DNA from: Alphaproteobacteria bacterium
GTDB lineage: Bacteria; Pseudomonadota; Alphaproteobacteria; Rhizobiales; Beijerinckiaceae
Assembly: GCA_009920595.1 (NCBI GenBank)
Contig: RFZR01000072.1
Location: 1-7,561, forward strand
Direction of reading: 5' to 3'
Length of the DNA stretch: 7,561 nucleotides
Shown here: in pieces, positions 5,489 through 7,561 of the stretch
Position numbering within the stretch: position 1 is the stretch's first letter
Layout: each line of letters begins with the position of its first letter
Program-made: the position numbers and the translations under genes
Notes under the pieces: generated by a model
What the model was told of the DNA's origin: nothing
Seen by the model: the letters and a program-made list of their open reading frames with translations, nothing else
Databases searched by the model: none

Positions 5489-6078
5489 ATGATCCTTTAG
5501 AGATCAGGGCGTCGAAAGATATTCGTATCGCTCTTGTGGCTGCGATGCCCAATCTCAGGGCCTTTGCCATCTCGCTTTGTGGCAATGCTGATCGCGCTGA
5601 TGATCTCGTACAGGAAACGCTCATGAAAGCTTGGGGCAATATCGGTTCCTTTACCGAAGGAACAAATATGGCTGCATGGCTTTTCACTATTCTTAGAAAT
5701 ATTTTTTATTCTGACTATCGCAAGCGTCGTCGCGAAGTTGATGATCCCGATGGTGAGATGGCAGGTCGGCTATCGACCTTGCCAGATCAACCGGGTCACA
5801 TGGACTTTCTCGATTTCAAAGCGGCTTTGCAAAAACTCCCGCCCGATCAACGCGAAGCTTTGATCTTGGTTGGAGCGTCGGGTTTATCTTATGAAGCGGC
5901 GGCTGAGATATGCAAATGTGCGGTCGGAACAATGAAAAGTCGGGTTAATCGGGGACGCGCGCGATTAATCGAACTTTTGGCTTTAAAAGGCCACACCGAT
6001 TTTGATGGTGACGGACGGTTTGCTGCAGCCACACAAGGGATAAATTCTTTAAGCGCTCATTCGGCGCGCCTAGACTGA
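5485..6078 (+). CDS. ecfG: EcfG-family general stress sigma factor
   Basis: EcfG (the sigma factor released when PhyR takes NepR) directs RNA polymerase to GGAAC-N16/17-CGTT promoters. The 197-residue protein has sigma region 2 at about 22-85 (LRAFAISLCGNADRADDLVQETLMKAW, then MAAWLFTILRNIFYSDYRKRRR) and region 4 at about 107-165 (FKAALQKLPPDQREALILVGASGLSYEAAAEI, then VGTMKSRVNRGRARL). Both are close to the family pattern. The linker and a roughly 30-residue C-terminal tail (TDFDGDGRFAAA onward) are not diagnostic. ATG 5485 overlaps the nepR stop, with GGAG at 5473-5476 inside nepR as ribosome site. It converges with the TolC gene across a 39-base gap in which no convincing terminator was seen. 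Confidence 0.96.
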   Translation: MNDPLEIRASKDIRIALVAAMPNLRAFAISLCGNADRADDLVQETLMKAWGNIGSFTEGTNMAAWLFTILRNIFYSDYRKRRREVDDPDGEMAGRLSTLPDQPGHMDFLDFKAALQKLPPDQREALILVGASGLSYEAAAEICKCAVGTMKSRVNRGRARLIELLALKGHTDFDGDGRFAAATQGINSLSAHSARLD

Positions 6079-6117
6079 GCCGCGATATCCGTCATATCAA
6101 CAGAAGTCGAGACTCTT

Positions 6118-7561
6118 TTAAGGTGTTTTTGCTTTATCAGAAACCTTATTGAGTTTTGCCTCTTCAGCGATCATCGTATTACGTGAGCCATTCACTGCTT
6201 CGATGAATACGCCTAAAGTACTCAAAACTCCATAAACTGCTTTGCGTTCTTCAAACATATTCATAATAGATGCGCGCTCGGCATTAAAGGCTGCCATTTG
6301 AATATCAAGCAATTCAAACAAAGTTCGCTTTCCGCCTTGGCCTTCGCTGAGACTTGCCGTTTTCGAACGAGCTGAGGCGATGGTCGTATAGAATTTTCTC
6401 AAATCGGCTTCAGCTTCATCGCGATCAAAGTTATAGCGATTTTCTTCTTGCTCTTGGCGAGCGAGCAATTGTCCCAACTGGCCTTGGGCTAATCCACCAT
6501 CCATAAATTTATAGGTCATAGACACAATGGCTTGGGCATCGAAATTGTTCCAATAGGTACCCGTATATGATTTTAACGTTGTATCTGTTTGGAATACGAA
6601 TTGCGGAAGAAGACTTGTCTTTTTTGCTTCAATTTCAAGTTCAGACGCGCGTTTTGATAACTCATCAGACCGTAATCGGGGACTTGTTTGGGGCAAGAGA
6701 TTAATGGCCGTTTCCACTTTTGCGGGGGTGTAATCAGAGAGATCCGGAGCCGGCTTTAATTCACCGGGTTCCGCTTTTACCAAACGCTGGAAACGATCAA
6801 GTGCATTTTGTAACTCTGCTTCGTTATCGGCCGCCACCGCGCGCGCATCAACCAATCGGGCTTCAATCGGGCTTCAACACGTTTGACATCAGCGACCGTA
6901 CCATTGCCATTGGTCTGATTGAGTTGAACCAATTGCTGAATTTCTTCTAAGGCAGCGATGTTATCGGCGTTCAAACGCACGAGATCACGGGTCTCAACAA
7001 CATTGAGATAGGCCTGTGCCATGGCTTGCCCAATATCATTGATCCGGGCGGCAAGATTAAATTCTTCGGCGGATGCCAGTTTCATCGCCCGGGATATATT
7101 TCGATCTGTCGTGCCGAAATCGTAAAGTAGCTTCTTCCCCGACAAAGAAACGATATATCGTCTGCCATTTCCAAGCGTGGGTTCCCTAAAAAGCTCATTA
7201 CCAAAAGGAATCGTATTGGTGCTCTGATATCCGTAACCGTGCGCAAGCGTGCTATCGAGTTGGAACCCTAGATTGGCTTCAGTTACAATAATTCCCGCTT
7301 TCGCTTCGCCCAAACGCCCTTTTGCGACCGCCACCTGCGGATGATTTTTTACGGCGAAATCGACAACTTCTTTCAGATTATCCGGCAAGGGCTTAACTTT
7401 GCTTTTTGACTTTCCGGCGGATTTTTGATCGGCCGATCCTTTTTGTCCGGCAGGTTTTCCAACAGAATTTTTGATAGAACCCGGTTGGGATTGCCCTGTC
7501 TGAGGAGTTGTACCTTCCGTCTGGGCAATTCTGATCGTTTCGGTAATATTTGAGTTGACAC
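6118..7561 (-). pseudogene. TolC-family outer membrane channel gene, frameshifted, start beyond the window
   Basis: Two frames together encode a TolC-family protein, the outer membrane tunnel of type I secretion or efflux systems. The N-terminal part (frame open from the right edge to 6777) includes LPDNLKEVVDFAVKNHPQVAVAKGRL, the canonical first helix, and AQAYLNVVETRDLVRLNADN. The second (from about 6855 to 6118) has FQRLV, SPRLRSDELSKRASELEIEAKKTSLLPQ and the C-terminal motif GGKRTLFELLDIQMAAFNAERASIMN. An 11-base tandem duplication at 6853-6877 shifts the frame. With one copy removed, RVEARLVDARAV reads straight through, giving about 476 residues inside the window. As it stands, translation ends at 6777 after 28 foreign residues. 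Before the first helix lies a 41-residue Gln/Gly/Ser/Lys-rich stretch, unusual for the family. Any signal peptide lies off the edge. No partner exporter genes are in view. Confidence 0.85.
6853..6877. repeat. 11-bp tandem duplication breaking the TolC gene
   Basis: The unit CAATCGGGCTT occurs twice in perfect tandem (6853-6863, 6864-6874) and begins a third time (CAA). Eleven is not a multiple of three, so the extra unit shifts the frame of the TolC gene. Deleting one unit restores a continuous family-like protein. Perfect identity of the copies points to a recent event, a reversible slip or a sequence error. Confidence 0.93.

Noticed and set aside
6079..6117. Terminator between ecfG and the TolC gene
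   Set aside because: Only GATAT/ATATC and an AGT-CGAG-ACT mini-hairpin are present; the stems are too short to support a terminator.
7373..7561. Leftward open frame of 62 codons at the right edge
   Set aside because: It lies in another frame over the TolC upstream region; the TolC frame itself is open to the edge and joins the recognised first helix.
1..7561. CRISPR arrays, tRNA or rRNA genes, insertion sequences, phage genes
   Set aside because: No regularly spaced repeats, cloverleaf sequences, transposase or integrase motifs were seen on either strand.

Overview
The window comes from an alphaproteobacterial chromosome. The decisive evidence is a complete PhyR / NepR / EcfG general stress response locus, a partner-switching system known only from Alphaproteobacteria. 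Base composition looks close to 50% G+C by eye. The order cannot be settled from these genes.

Layout, left to right. (1) The 3' part of mutY (adenine DNA glycosylase) runs off the left edge and meets, with one base between the stops, a leftward metallo-beta-lactamase-fold hydrolase of the LACTB2-like type. (2) A leftward 63-residue protein of unknown function follows, then a rightward galE (UDP-glucose 4-epimerase). (3) A leftward two-gene stress operon encodes a ferritin-like DUF892/YciE-type protein and a KGG-repeat protein. (4) The stress regulators follow: leftward phyR, diverging from rightward nepR-ecfG, whose reading frames overlap by four bases. (5) A leftward TolC-family outer membrane channel gene runs off the right edge. 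Its frame is broken by an 11-base tandem duplication.

The genes are tied together by promoters. The EcfG-type motif GGAAC-N16-CGTT occurs exactly, on the minus strand, in front of three genes: the 63-aa gene, the DUF892-KGG operon and phyR. A one-mismatch copy (GGAAC-N16-AGTT) precedes nepR-ecfG on the plus strand. The window therefore shows the core regulators, their probable autoregulation and a small local regulon, and it puts the unknown 63-aa protein in the stress response.

The most unusual point is the PhyR protein. Its sigma-like half and most of its receiver fit the family, but the phosphoacceptor aspartate is replaced by glutamate (Glu196) and one acidic-pocket residue is serine (Ser152). 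No histidine kinase is encoded in the window. This suggests a PhyR that is not switched by ordinary aspartyl phosphorylation. The second notable point is the TolC frameshift, which is either a recent inactivation, a slipped-strand switch or a sequence error.
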